The notes beneath the pieces are model-generated. The model did not search any database. It saw nothing but the letters and a program-made list of their open reading frames with translations, and was not told where the DNA came from. From Fen-1231 sp035286465 (GTDB lineage: Bacteria; Gemmatimonadota; Gemmatimonadetes; Gemmatimonadales; Gemmatimonadaceae), in NCBI GenBank assembly GCA_035286465.1, contig DATEDF010000071.1:38252-102251 (forward strand): DNA of 64,000 nucleotides, written 5' to 3'. The position numbers and the translations under genes were made by a program. This document shows positions 24,463 to 33,949 of this stretch, piece after piece. How positions within the stretch are numbered: the stretch's first letter is position 1; each line of letters opens with the position of its first letter.

Positions 24463-25794
24463 ATGTTCCTCACACTCCTGCTCTCAGCCGCTGCGACGCT
24501 CCAGGCCCAACAGCCGGGATCGGCGCTCGACTCCCTCGCGCGCGTCGCCATCGCGCGAAACCTCGCCGTACGGCGCGCCGCCGAAAGCGAGCGTCAGGCC
24601 GACGCCGCGGTCTCGCAGGCCCGCGGGCTCTTCCTCCCGGCCCTCGGCGTAGAGGCGCGCTACTCCCGGTTCGACGGGGTGGTGAACATCGGCGACTTCA
24701 TCAATCCCGCCTACGCCACGCTCAACGAGCTGATCGGGCGCGAGGCCTTTCCGACGAACATTGACGCGACGCTTCCGTTCCGGCAGGAGTCGAAGCTGCG
24801 CGGCACGGTGCCGCTCTTCAACGGCGCGCTCTTCGCGAACCTCGCGGCGGCCCGCTCGATGCGGTCGCTCCGCGGCGCCGAGCGCGCCGCGGCGGTGCGC
24901 CGGCTCGACGCGGACGTGCGGATCGCCTGGCTTGACTGGGCGCGCGCGGCTCGCGCGGTGGAGATCCTGGACGCCGCGCTCCCCGTGATTGCGGAGAACG
25001 CGCGCGCGGCGCAGCGCCTCGTGGACGCGGGGAGCGCCACGCCCGACGCGGTGCTGCGCGCGCGCGCCGACCTGGCCGAGGCGCGCCAGCTGCGGGGCGA
25101 CGCGGCGCGCCTCCGGGATGCGGCCCGGGGCGCGCTCAACCTCCTCCTCGATCGCGCGCCTGACGCACCCGTTCCCGCGTTCGGCGACGACGCCCTCCCG
25201 CCGCTGCCGGTCGTGACGCTGGCCGACGCGCTCGCCGCGTCCCGCCGGCGGGAGGAGTTCGCGATGGCCGGAGCCGCGGTGGACGGCGCGCGCGCGCAGG
25301 GGCGCGCGGCGACCAGCGCGTATCTCCCGTCCGTGTCGCTCGCGGCGGAGTACGGCATCCAGGGCAACGCGTACCAGTTCGACCGGAGCCACGACGTGGC
25401 GATGGGAACGGTCGTGCTCTCGTGGAACCTGTTCAACGGCGCGCAGGACGCGGCGCGGCGGGGCGCGGCGGCCGCGGCCGAGCGCGGCGCCGAGCTGCAG
25501 CGCACTGAGGTCGAACGTCAGGTGGCGCTCGACGTGCGCATGGCGTGGGACGCCGTGGCGGTCGCGCGCGAAGCCCTCGCCGCGAGCACCGAACGTCTCG
25601 GCGCCGCACGCGCCGCGTTCACCCTCGTGGACCGGCGATTCACCGAGGGCTTCGCGCCGCACCTCGAGTGGTCCGACGCGCGCGCCAGGCTCACCGCGGC
25701 GGAGCTGAACGTGGCGCTCTCGCGCTACGCGCTCGCGGCGCGCGTCGTGAATCTCGAGCGGGCCGCCGCGCTCCGCACGGTCACCTTCAACTGA
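24463..25794 (+). CDS. TolC-type outer membrane efflux protein
   Basis: 443 aa. The signal peptide MFLTLLLSAAATLQA supports ATG 24463 rather than the upstream frame start at 24427. Two OEP repeats rich in alanine coiled coil follow (ARNLAVRRAAESERQADAAVSQARG; VDRRFTEGFAPHLEWSDARARL). These form the alpha-barrel/beta-barrel trimer that conducts substrate across the outer membrane. It begins 51 nt after the regulator and ends 14 nt before the membrane-fusion gene. Confidence 0.9.
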   Translation: MFLTLLLSAAATLQAQQPGSALDSLARVAIARNLAVRRAAESERQADAAVSQARGLFLPALGVEARYSRFDGVVNIGDFINPAYATLNELIGREAFPTNIDATLPFRQESKLRGTVPLFNGALFANLAAARSMRSLRGAERAAAVRRLDADVRIAWLDWARAARAVEILDAALPVIAENARAAQRLVDAGSATPDAVLRARADLAEARQLRGDAARLRDAARGALNLLLDRAPDAPVPAFGDDALPPLPVVTLADALAASRRREEFAMAGAAVDGARAQGRAATSAYLPSVSLAAEYGIQGNAYQFDRSHDVAMGTVVLSWNLFNGAQDAARRGAAAAAERGAELQRTEVERQVALDVRMAWDAVAVAREALAASTERLGAARAAFTLVDRRFTEGFAPHLEWSDARARLTAAELNVALSRYALAARVVNLERAAALRTVTFN

Positions 25795-25808
25795 TCCGGA
25801 AGACGACG

Positions 25809-26906
25809 ATGCACACCTTGCGACGTCCGGCGCCCATCGGCGCCTCGCTGCTCCTTGCCGGCTCCCTCGCGCTCGCCGGGTGCTCCGGCGCCTCGGCGGA
25901 CGCGAACCCATCCACCGACGTCACGGTGCCGGTGCGCGTCGCCCCCGTGAGCGAGCCGGGCGCGCTCACGGTCGCCGCGACGGGCACGCTCGGCGCCAAG
26001 GACGAGATTCCGCTCGGGTTCAAGATCGGCGGCGTGGTGGCGCGCGTGCTCGTGGACGAGGGCGCGCGCGCGCGCGCCGGCGACCTCCTGGCCGAGCTCG
26101 ACCTGCGTGAGATTGACGCGGGGGTCGCGAAGGCGACGCTGGGCGCCGAGAAGGCGCGGCGCGACGCCGCGCGCGTGGAGCGCCTCTACCACGACTCGGT
26201 GGCGACGCTCGCGCAATGGCAGGACGCGCAGACAGCGCGCGAGGCCGCCGAGGCCGATCTCCGCGCGGCACGCGTGAACCGCGAGTACGCGGTGATCACC
26301 GCGCCCGGGGCGGGCGTCGTGCTCCGCCGGAACGTGAACGCGGGCGCGCAGATCGCCTCGGGCGCGCCGGTGCTGCTCTTCGGCTCCGCCGGCCGCGGCA
26401 GCGTGGTGCGCGTGGGCCTCGCCGACCGCGACGTGCTGCGCGTGCGCCCGGGCGACGCGGCGACCGTGGTCTTCGACGCGTATCCGGATCGCGAGTTCAC
26501 GGGGCGCGTGCGGCAGGTGGGCGCGTCGGCCGACGCCCGCACCGGGACCTTCCCGGTGGAGGTGGCGGTGGACGACGTGTCGGGGCTGCCGAGCGGGCTC
26601 GTCGCGCGCGTGCGGATCACCGCGCGCGGCCCCAACCGCCCGAGCGGCCCGCGCGGGGCGCGCGGGGCGACGGCGCCCCCCGGCGTGACCTCCGTGCCGG
26701 CCGACGCGCTCGTGGACGGCAACGGCACGCGCGGCACGGTCTTCACGCTGGACGCGTCGCGCCAGCGCGCGGTGCGCCGCTCCGTGACGCTCGTCGGGAT
26801 GGACGGCGACCGCGTGCTGGTGCGCGGGCTCGCGGGCGCCACGCAGGTGATCACGGCGGGGGCGGCCTGGCTCAAGGACTCCGCGCGCGTGGAGGTGAAG
26901 CCGTGA
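25809..26906 (+). CDS. RND efflux membrane fusion lipoprotein
   Basis: 365 aa. The lipoprotein signal with lipobox LALAGC leads into the HlyD/AcrA layout: barrel-sandwich half (GFKIGGVVARVLVDEGARARAGDLLAEL), short alpha hairpin with the second half (TAPGAGVVLRRNVNAGAQI), beta-barrel and membrane-proximal domain (DGDRVLVRGL). It bridges the RND pump and the outer-membrane factor. The ATG at 25809 is chosen for the lipobox. The stop overlaps the pump start as GTGA. Confidence 0.92.
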   Translation: MHTLRRPAPIGASLLLAGSLALAGCSGASADANPSTDVTVPVRVAPVSEPGALTVAATGTLGAKDEIPLGFKIGGVVARVLVDEGARARAGDLLAELDLREIDAGVAKATLGAEKARRDAARVERLYHDSVATLAQWQDAQTAREAAEADLRAARVNREYAVITAPGAGVVLRRNVNAGAQIASGAPVLLFGSAGRGSVVRVGLADRDVLRVRPGDAATVVFDAYPDREFTGRVRQVGASADARTGTFPVEVAVDDVSGLPSGLVARVRITARGPNRPSGPRGARGATAPPGVTSVPADALVDGNGTRGTVFTLDASRQRAVRRSVTLVGMDGDRVLVRGLAGATQVITAGAAWLKDSARVEVKP

Positions 26907-29900
26907 AGATCTCCGACTTCGCGGTCAAGCGATGGCAGTTCACCGTCATCCTCTTCCTGATGCTCACGGCGCTGGGCGTCACGAGCTGGCGCCGGATTCC
27001 CCGCTCCGAGGATCCGGTCTTCCCGATTCCGATCGTCAGCATCGTCGCCGTGTATCCCGGCGCGACGCCGGAGGACATGGAACAGCTCGTCGTGGACAAG
27101 ATCGAGGACAAGCTGCGCGCGCTCGAGCGCGTGAAGCGCCTGACCTCGGGGGCCGAGGACGGGGTGGCGGTCGTGGAGATCGAGTTCGAGCCCGACGTGG
27201 ACGCCGACCGCAAGGAGGACGAGGTGCTGCGCGAGATGAACTCGCTGCGCCCCGACTTGCCGTCGGGGCTCGCGCGGCTGAGCGTGATGCGGGCCTCGTC
27301 CACGAACGTGAACATCCTGCAGGTGGCGATCGTGAGCGACGTCGCGCCGTACGCGCAGCTCGACTCGCTCGCGAAGCGCCTGGAGGACGCGCTCGGCCGG
27401 CTCCAGGGGATCAAGAAGGCCGAGCGGTGGGCGGCGCCGGAGCGCCAGCTCCACGTGAACGTGGACCTCGAGCGACTCGCGCGCCTCGGGATGGCGCCGG
27501 GCCAGCTCTTTCAGGCGGTCGCCAGCGACAACTCCTCGATCCCCGGCGGGAGCGTGGATGCCGGCGACCGGCGGTTCAACCTCACCCCGCAGGGGCGCTA
27601 CCGGACGCCGGACGAAGTACAGCGCACGGTGGTCGGCGGCTCACCGGCCGGCCTCGTGCGCCTCGCCGACGTCGCCGACGTGGGCTGGGGATACGGCGAC
27701 GCGACGCACATCGGGCGATGGAACGGCCATCGCGCCGTGTTCGTGACGGCGGCGATGCAGGAGGGGTTCAACATCGCCGACGTTCGCGCGCGGACGTGGC
27801 CCGAGCTGGACCGCTTCGAGCGCGCCCTGCCCGGGGGCGTGACGCTCGCGCGCGGGTTCGACCAGGCGACGAACGTGAGCCGCCGGCTCTCGCGGCTCGG
27901 CGAGGATTTCGCGATCGCGCTCGGGCTGGTGCTCCTCACGCTGCTCCCGCTCGGCCTGCGCGCGTCGCTGGTGGTGATGGTCTCCATTCCGCTCTCGCTC
28001 GCGATCGGCGTGACCCTGCTCGACGTCACGGGCTACTCGATCAACCAGCTCTCGATCGTCGGCTTCGTGATCGCGCTCGGCCTGCTCGTGGACGACTCCA
28101 TCGTGGTCGTGGAGAACATCACGCGCTTCCTGCGCGAGGGGCACTCGCGCCGCGACGCCGCGATGCTCGCCACGCGGCAGATCGCGGTGGCGGTCCTCGG
28201 GTGCACGGCGACGCTCGTGTTCGCGTTCGTGCCGCTGCTGACGCTGCCGGGGCTCGCCGGGCGCTACATCCGGTCGCTGCCGCTGGCGGTGGTGTACGCC
28301 GTGCTGGCGTCGCTCTTCGTGTCGCTCACGATCGTGCCGTGGCTCGCGTCCACGATCCTGCCGCGCCGCGAGGCGCGCGAGGGGAACCGCTTCCTCCGGC
28401 TGATGAAGGAGGGGATTCGCCGGAGCTATGCGCCCCTGCTGCACCGCGCGCTCGCGCGGCCGTGGCACACCCTGGCAGTCAGCGGCGCGCTCATCGTCGC
28501 GTCGGCCGCGCTGGTGCCGGTGGTCGGCTTCTCGCTCTTCCCGAAGGCGGGCACGCCGCAGTTCCTCGTGGAGATCGAGACCCCGGAAGGGGCGACGCTG
28601 GCGATGACCGACAGCGCGGCGCGGTTCGCCGAGCGCACGCTGGCCAGGCGGCCCGCGGTGCGCGGCGTGTTCACCAACGTGGGCAAGGACAATCCGTTCG
28701 TGTACTACAACGTGGGGCCGCGCGCGGAGGGGGCGAACCGGGCGCAGCTCTTCGTGCTGATCCACGCATACGATCCGTCTCGCACCCCTGCGATGCTCGA
28801 CACACTACGCACGGAAGTCGCGCAGTATCCGGGGGCGCGCATCGAAGTGCGGGAGTTCGAGAACGGCCCGCCGATTGACGCGCCGATCGCGCTCCGGATC
28901 GAGGGTCCGCGCCTGGACTCGCTCGGCGCGATCGCCGAGCGCGTGGAAGCCGTGCTCGCCGCCACGCCGGGAACGCAGTACGTGCGCAATCCCGTCGCGC
29001 TCGCGCGCACCGACCTCGCGCTCGTCACGGACCGGCAGAAGGCCGGGCTCGTGGGCGTGGCGACCGCCGAGCTGGACCGGACGGTCCGGCTCGCGACGAC
29101 GGGGCTCGAGGCGGGGAAGTTCCGCGCCCCGGACGGCCGGGAGTACCCGATCGTCCTCCGCGTGCCGCGCGAGGGCCGGCCCACGCCCGCGATCCTGGAC
29201 CGCGTGCAGGTGGCGAGCACCACCGGGGCGATGGTGCCGCTCCGGCAGCTCGCGACGCTCGGCTTCCGCTCCTCGGCGACGCGCATCCGCCACCGTGACG
29301 AACAGCGCGAGGTGACCGTGACGGCCTGGGTGCGCACGGGCTTCAACACGGATCGCGTGACGAAGGACGCGCTCGCGAAGCTCGGGAGCGTGCGGCTCCC
29401 GGCGGGGTATCGCCTCATCCCCGCGGGCGAAATCGAGAGCCGACAGGAGAGTTTCGGCGGGGTCGGTTCGGCCGTAATCATCGCGACCTTCGGGATCCTC
29501 GCGATCCTGGTGCTGGAGTTCCGCAATTTCCGGAGCACGCTGGTGGTGGCGTCGGTGATTCCGCTCGGCGTTGTGGGCGGGATCACGGCGCTCCTCCTCA
29601 CCGGGAACACGCTCAGCTTCACGGCGATGATCGGCTTCGTGGCCCTGATCGGGATCGAGATCAAGACCTCCATCCTGCTGGTGGATTTCACGGAGGAGCT
29701 GCGCCTGGAGGGGCACTCGCTGGACGAGGCGATCCAGCGCGCGGGCGAGGTGCGCTTCGTGCCGATCGTGCTGACGTCGTTGACGGCGATCGGCGGGCTG
29801 CTGCCGCTGGCGCTCCAGGGGTCGAGTCTCTACTCGCCGCTCGCGTGGGTGATCATCGGCGGGCTGGTCTCGAGCACGCTCATCGCGCGGCTGGTGACGC

Positions 29901-29983
29901 CGGTGATGTACCGGCTGCTGGCCCCGCCGCTGCACGTGACGGCGGAACACGCGGTGCCGGCGGGGGTGCCGGCGACGGCGTAA
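26903..29983 (+). CDS. RND-family efflux pump (AcrB/MMPL-like)
   Basis: 1026 aa, normal for HAE/HME-RND pumps. Twelve membrane segments with two large periplasmic loops. The proton-relay acids D397/D398 lie in LLVDDSIVVVENITRFLREG, and the partner lysine K921 in IGIEIKTSILLVDF; AcrB has KN at that point, here KT. The start is GTG 26903, overlapping the fusion-protein stop. The pump exports drugs, solvents or envelope molecules with proton antiport. It is the last gene of the tetR-OMF-MFP-RND operon. Confidence 0.94.
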   Translation: MKISDFAVKRWQFTVILFLMLTALGVTSWRRIPRSEDPVFPIPIVSIVAVYPGATPEDMEQLVVDKIEDKLRALERVKRLTSGAEDGVAVVEIEFEPDVDADRKEDEVLREMNSLRPDLPSGLARLSVMRASSTNVNILQVAIVSDVAPYAQLDSLAKRLEDALGRLQGIKKAERWAAPERQLHVNVDLERLARLGMAPGQLFQAVASDNSSIPGGSVDAGDRRFNLTPQGRYRTPDEVQRTVVGGSPAGLVRLADVADVGWGYGDATHIGRWNGHRAVFVTAAMQEGFNIADVRARTWPELDRFERALPGGVTLARGFDQATNVSRRLSRLGEDFAIALGLVLLTLLPLGLRASLVVMVSIPLSLAIGVTLLDVTGYSINQLSIVGFVIALGLLVDDSIVVVENITRFLREGHSRRDAAMLATRQIAVAVLGCTATLVFAFVPLLTLPGLAGRYIRSLPLAVVYAVLASLFVSLTIVPWLASTILPRREAREGNRFLRLMKEGIRRSYAPLLHRALARPWHTLAVSGALIVASAALVPVVGFSLFPKAGTPQFLVEIETPEGATLAMTDSAARFAERTLARRPAVRGVFTNVGKDNPFVYYNVGPRAEGANRAQLFVLIHAYDPSRTPAMLDTLRTEVAQYPGARIEVREFENGPPIDAPIALRIEGPRLDSLGAIAERVEAVLAATPGTQYVRNPVALARTDLALVTDRQKAGLVGVATAELDRTVRLATTGLEAGKFRAPDGREYPIVLRVPREGRPTPAILDRVQVASTTGAMVPLRQLATLGFRSSATRIRHRDEQREVTVTAWVRTGFNTDRVTKDALAKLGSVRLPAGYRLIPAGEIESRQESFGGVGSAVIIATFGILAILVLEFRNFRSTLVVASVIPLGVVGGITALLLTGNTLSFTAMIGFVALIGIEIKTSILLVDFTEELRLEGHSLDEAIQRAGEVRFVPIVLTSLTAIGGLLPLALQGSSLYSPLAWVIIGGLVSSTLIARLVTPVMYRLLAPPLHVTAEHAVPAGVPATA

Positions 29984-30000
29984 GGAGAGAACGGCAACTA

Positions 30001-30107
30001 CAGTGGACGGTTGACAGTGGACGGTTGACAGTGGACGGTGAGCGTCGAGCTCAAGCTCTGCGGTCTGCCGTCTACGGTCTACCGTCTACGGTCTACTGTT
30101 GTTCGCC
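30001..30107. repeat. GTGGACGGTTGACA / GTCTACGG repeat
   Basis: The left part has CAGTGGACGGTTGA three times in tandem; the right part has CCGTCTACGGTCTA-type units. The halves are partly complementary. It lies between convergent genes and extends into the end of the GmhA gene (codons for NNSRP), so it may also end transcription. Confidence 0.7.
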
Positions 30108-30664
30108 GTGTCCTCATCCACCAGCTCGCAGATCGCGTGCCCGATGGCGAGCTGGAGTTCCTGCGCGCGGTCGGTGCGGTCGGTCGGCACGACGATGCAC
30201 TGATCCGCCATCGCCGCGATCTTCCCGCCCCCCTTGGCCGAGAGCGCGAGCGTCGCGACGCCCTTCTTCTTCGCGGCCTCGACCGCCCTCAGGAGGTTCG
30301 GCGAGTTGCCGCTCGTGGTGTGCAGGATCAGCAAGTCGCCCGGCCGGCAGAGCGCCTCGACCTGGCGGGCGAAGACCTGGTCGAACGCGTAGTCGTTCGC
30401 CGCGGCGGTGAGGAGGCTCGAGTCGGTGGTGAGCGCGACGGCCGCGATGGCGCGGCGCTCGCGTTTGTAGCGCACCACGTACTCGGTGGCGAGGTGCTGC
30501 GCGTCGGCGGCGCTCCCGCCGTTCCCGCAGAAAAAGAGCGTGCCGCCTCGCCGCACGGTGGCGCGGACCAGCTCGCCAGCCTCCGCGATGGCCGGGCCGA
30601 GGACTCTCGCCGCGGCGGCGGCGGCGGCGGCCAGGTCGCTCAGATGCGAGACGGGATCGGGCAT
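30086..30664 (-). CDS. gmhA: Phosphoheptose isomerase GmhA
   Basis: 192 aa SIS-domain protein with the GmhA landmarks FFCGNGGSAADAQHLATEY, TTDSSLLTAAANDYAFD, HTTSGNSPNLLRAVEAAK and ALSAKGGGKIAAMADQ. It converts sedoheptulose 7-phosphate to heptose 7-phosphate for LPS core or surface sugars. It is last of an alaS-hypothetical-gmhA run (gap 10 nt to the hypothetical gene). It is closer to typical GmhA than the copy at 3920-4513. The C-terminal five residues overlap a dispersed repeat. Confidence 0.88.
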   Translation of the reverse strand: MPDPVSHLSDLAAAAAAAARVLGPAIAEAGELVRATVRRGGTLFFCGNGGSAADAQHLATEYVVRYKRERRAIAAVALTTDSSLLTAAANDYAFDQVFARQVEALCRPGDLLILHTTSGNSPNLLRAVEAAKKKGVATLALSAKGGGKIAAMADQCIVVPTDRTDRAQELQLAIGHAICELVDEDTANNSRP

Positions 30665-30674
30665 GGGCGGACGC

Positions 30675-31010
30675 TCAGGGGCGCGAGACGGTGGAGAACT
30701 CGGCGGCGATCGCCGCGATGCGGCGCTTGGCGTGCGCGGCCCGGTCGCCGATGCTCTGCGGTTCGTCGGCGGCCGCCTCGAACGCGTACGTCACGCACGC
30801 GTCGGCGGCCAGCAGGTCGAGCGCACTCGCGCGTTCCATCGCGCTCCCGTTCAGCACGCGGCGGAGCAGCTCCTCGGACGCGGCGACGAACGCCTCGGCG
30901 CCCGGCAGCGATTCCCACTCGGGGTGCGCGGCGAGCAGCTCCGCGATGCACGCGACGAGCGCCGGAGGCGCCGCGGGCGTGCGCGCGCGCAGCCACTGGG
31001 CGTGGGTCAT
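30675..31010 (-). CDS. hypothetical protein, helical
   Basis: 111 aa beginning at ATG 31010, which overlaps the alaS stop as ATGA. The sequence is predicted all-helical: an N-terminal MTHAQWLRARTPAAPPALV, then ELLAAHPEWESLPGAEAFVAASEELLRRVL, then DLLAADACVTYAFEAAADEP. There is no signal, membrane segment or metal motif. I do not recognise a family. The tight junction with alaS and gmhA argues that it is a real, translated gene. Confidence 0.7.
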   Translation of the reverse strand: MTHAQWLRARTPAAPPALVACIAELLAAHPEWESLPGAEAFVAASEELLRRVLNGSAMERASALDLLAADACVTYAFEAAADEPQSIGDRAAHAKRRIAAIAAEFSTVSRP

Positions 31011-33844
31011 TCCACCTTCCGGAGCGCCGCGCGCGCGAGCTCGGCGGCGGCCAGCACCGCCTCGTCGAGCGCCTCGCTCTCGAGCCCCGCCTGCGCCATG
31101 TGCGGTTTGCCGCCGCCCCGCGCGCCGGTCTGCTTCGCGAACGCCTTCACGAGGTCGCTCGCCGAGACGCCCTTCTCGCGCAGGGCGTCGCTCACCACCA
31201 CGAGGAGCGCCGCCTTGCCGTCCGCGAACGCGGCGCCCAGCACCCCCACCACGCTCCCCATCTGCTCGCGCACGCTGTCGCCGATGGCCTGCAACTGCTT
31301 CACGTTCTCGGCCCGCACGCGCGTGGCGACGAGCCGGTGTGCACCCACGGGCTCGAACGCGCCCGCGCTGGTGCGGCCGCCGCCCGGCACGCCGGGCGGC
31401 GCGTCGCCTCCGGGGGCGAGCTGCGCCACGACCGAGGCCGAGCCGCCGCTCTTCCGCAGCTCGGCGACCTGCTTCTCGAGCGCCTTCCGTTCGCCGATCA
31501 GCGCGTCGAGCTTCTTCTCGAGCACGTCGCCCGGGACGGCGTGCACGTTCACCTTGAGCCGCTCGGCGAGCGCCTCGAGCGTCCGCTCGCGCGCGCGCAT
31601 CGCCTCGAACGCCCGGGGCCCCGTCGCCGCGACGATGCGCCGCACGCCGGCCGAGACGCCGCTCTCGGAGAGGATCCGGAAGCCGCCGATGAGCCCCGTG
31701 TTCCGCACGTGGCAGCCGCCGCAGAGTTCCGTCGAGAGCCCCGGAATCTCCACCACGCGCACCACGTCCCCGTACTTCTCGCCGAAGAGCGCCATCGCGC
31801 CCGCCTTCACGGCGTCGGCGTACTTCTTCTCCGAGAACTTCACCTCGACACCGCGCCAGACAGCGTCGTTCACCCGGCGCTCGATCGTCTCGAGCTGCGC
31901 GGGCTTGAGCGGGCCGTGATGCGTGAAGTCGAAACGCAGGCGATCGGGCTCCACGACCGAGCCCGCCTGGTGCACGTGCTCGCCGAGCACCTCGCGCAAC
32001 GCGGCGTGCAGCAGGTGCGTGGCGGTGTGATTGCGCTCGGTGTCGCGGCGGCGTTCCGCCGGCACGCGCGCGACGGCGAGGTCGAACTCCACCTTGCCGG
32101 TGAGCGCGCCGATCGCGGCGATCTTCCCCTCGACGTTCTTCACCTCGTCCACGTCCACGCGCCAGCCGTCGCCCAGGATCTCGCCGCGATCCGAGATCTG
32201 CCCGCCGCTCTCCGCGTAGAACGGCGTCTCGCGCAGCATCACGGCCACGCGGCCGTCGCCGAGGTGGCGCACGGCGGTGACGATCGTCTCGATCTCCACG
32301 GTGTCGTAGCCGACGAAGCGCTGCACCGCCCCGTGCTCGGCCGTCTGCTCCCACTTTTCCGCGTCGCCCAGGTCGTCGGTGACCATCGAGATCCGCTTCG
32401 ACTTGCGCTCCTCCTGCGAGAGCGCGCGCTGCCGCGCGAGCGCCGCCTCGAATCCCGCGATGTCCACCAGATAGCCGCGCTCGCGCGCCATCAGCTCGGT
32501 GAGATCAATGGGGAAGCCGTAGGTGTCGTACAGGCGGAAGGCGTCATCGCCGGCGATGGTGCCGTGGATCGCGCTCGAGCCCTGCGTGCTCGCCACCGGC
32601 GCCAGCTCGTCGAAGCGCGTCATTCCGCCGTCAATCGTCTGGAGGAAGCGTTCCTCCTCGGCGCGCGTGGTGTCCACGATGTGCGTCTTGCGCACGTGCA
32701 GTTCGGGATACACGTCGCGCATCGTCTCGATGACCCGCTCGACGGCGTGGACGAGCGTGGGCGCGCGCCGGCCGAGGAGCCAGGCGTGGCGCACGGCGCG
32801 GCGCAGGATGCGCCGCACGACGTAGCCGCGGCCGTCGTTGCTCGGGAAGACGCCGTCGGCGAGGAGGAAGGCCACCGCGCGCGCGTGGTCGGCGAGGACG
32901 CGGAAGGACGCCGCGCGTCGCGACTCGGGGGTCTCGGCGGGGGCGCCGGCGGTCGCCTGCTCGTACTTCCGTCCGACCACGCGCTCGACCTCGCGAATGA
33001 GCGGAAGAAAGAGATCGGTGTGGAAGTCGTTCGACACGCGCTGCATCACCGCGGCGAGGCGCTCGAGCCCGGCGCCCGTGTCCACGCTCGGCCTGGGGAG
33101 CGGCACCAGCTTGCCGTCGGCCTGCCGGTCGAACTGCATGAAGACGAGGTTCCAGACCTCGAGAAAGCGGTCCGCTTCGGCGCCCTCGACGAACGCCTCG
33201 AGTGAGAACTCCGTGGCGTCGGTGCGCGTCCACTCGCGGCCGACGAGGGCGGCCTCGGCCGGCATCACCCAGTCGTCGGCCAGTCGCGCGAGGTCCACGT
33301 AGATCTCGCTGCACGGCCCGCACGGGCCCGTGTCGGCCATCTGCCAGAAGTTGTCGGCGGCGCCGAGGCCGTAGATGCGGGAGTCGGGAAGGCCGGCGAC
33401 CTCGCGCCAGAGCGCGCGCGCCTCCTGGTCTTCGTGGAACACGGAGACGCGGATGACGTCCTTCGGCAGGCCGAGGTTTCCCTTCGCGACGTCGCCCGTG
33501 ATGAACTCCCAGGCGAAGCGGATCGCCTCCTCCTTGAAGTAGTCGCCGAAGGAGAAGTTGCCGAGCATCTCGAAGAACGTGTGGTGGCGCGCGGTGTGCC
33601 CCACCTGCTCGAGGTCGTTGTGCTTGCCGCCGGCGCGGACGCACTTCTGGCTCGTGGTCGCGCGGCGACTGCCGTCGGGCGGCTCCTGCGCGCCGAGGAA
33701 GACGCGCTTGAACTGCACCATCCCGGCGTTGGTGAACAGGAGCGTCGGGTCGTCACTCGGGACGAGGGACGAGCTGGGGCGTTCGGCGTGGCCCCGACGA
33801 ACGAAGTAGTCGAGGAAGCGGCGGCGGATTTCGGCGGATCGCAT
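31007..33844 (-). CDS. alaS: Alanyl-tRNA synthetase
   Basis: 945 aa. Class II catalytic core (SSSLVPSDDPTLLFTNAGM, TGPCGPCSEI), the editing domain with the zinc ligands HTATHLLHA (near residue 605) and CGGCHVRNTG, and a C-Ala domain. It is longer than the E. coli enzyme; part of the excess is a Gly/Pro-rich linker (APGGDAPPGVPGGG) before the C-Ala domain. It starts at ATG 33844, first of three coupled genes. Confidence 0.97.
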   Translation of the reverse strand: MRSAEIRRRFLDYFVRRGHAERPSSSLVPSDDPTLLFTNAGMVQFKRVFLGAQEPPDGSRRATTSQKCVRAGGKHNDLEQVGHTARHHTFFEMLGNFSFGDYFKEEAIRFAWEFITGDVAKGNLGLPKDVIRVSVFHEDQEARALWREVAGLPDSRIYGLGAADNFWQMADTGPCGPCSEIYVDLARLADDWVMPAEAALVGREWTRTDATEFSLEAFVEGAEADRFLEVWNLVFMQFDRQADGKLVPLPRPSVDTGAGLERLAAVMQRVSNDFHTDLFLPLIREVERVVGRKYEQATAGAPAETPESRRAASFRVLADHARAVAFLLADGVFPSNDGRGYVVRRILRRAVRHAWLLGRRAPTLVHAVERVIETMRDVYPELHVRKTHIVDTTRAEEERFLQTIDGGMTRFDELAPVASTQGSSAIHGTIAGDDAFRLYDTYGFPIDLTELMARERGYLVDIAGFEAALARQRALSQEERKSKRISMVTDDLGDAEKWEQTAEHGAVQRFVGYDTVEIETIVTAVRHLGDGRVAVMLRETPFYAESGGQISDRGEILGDGWRVDVDEVKNVEGKIAAIGALTGKVEFDLAVARVPAERRRDTERNHTATHLLHAALREVLGEHVHQAGSVVEPDRLRFDFTHHGPLKPAQLETIERRVNDAVWRGVEVKFSEKKYADAVKAGAMALFGEKYGDVVRVVEIPGLSTELCGGCHVRNTGLIGGFRILSESGVSAGVRRIVAATGPRAFEAMRARERTLEALAERLKVNVHAVPGDVLEKKLDALIGERKALEKQVAELRKSGGSASVVAQLAPGGDAPPGVPGGGRTSAGAFEPVGAHRLVATRVRAENVKQLQAIGDSVREQMGSVVGVLGAAFADGKAALLVVVSDALREKGVSASDLVKAFAKQTGARGGGKPHMAQAGLESEALDEAVLAAAELARAALRKVE

Positions 33845-33949
33845 ACGCCGTCAAAGGTAGCGCTCGCAGCGGGTTACGCGCACGGGGTGCGGGGGCGCGG
33901 GAGCTGCGCCCTTTGCCGGTCGGTCGCGCCCGCCCCGCGGCCGGCAGCG

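Noticed and set aside
26216..29983. 1255-codon version of the RND pump
   Set aside because: The upstream 229 codons lie in another frame of the fusion-protein gene; the coupled GTG at 26903 begins at the conserved first membrane helix.
30038..33205. Very long plus-strand open frame (over 1000 codons) across alaS
   Set aside because: It is antisense to an unmistakable alanyl-tRNA synthetase and rich in Arg/His/Ala, the usual product of reading the complement of a GC-rich gene.
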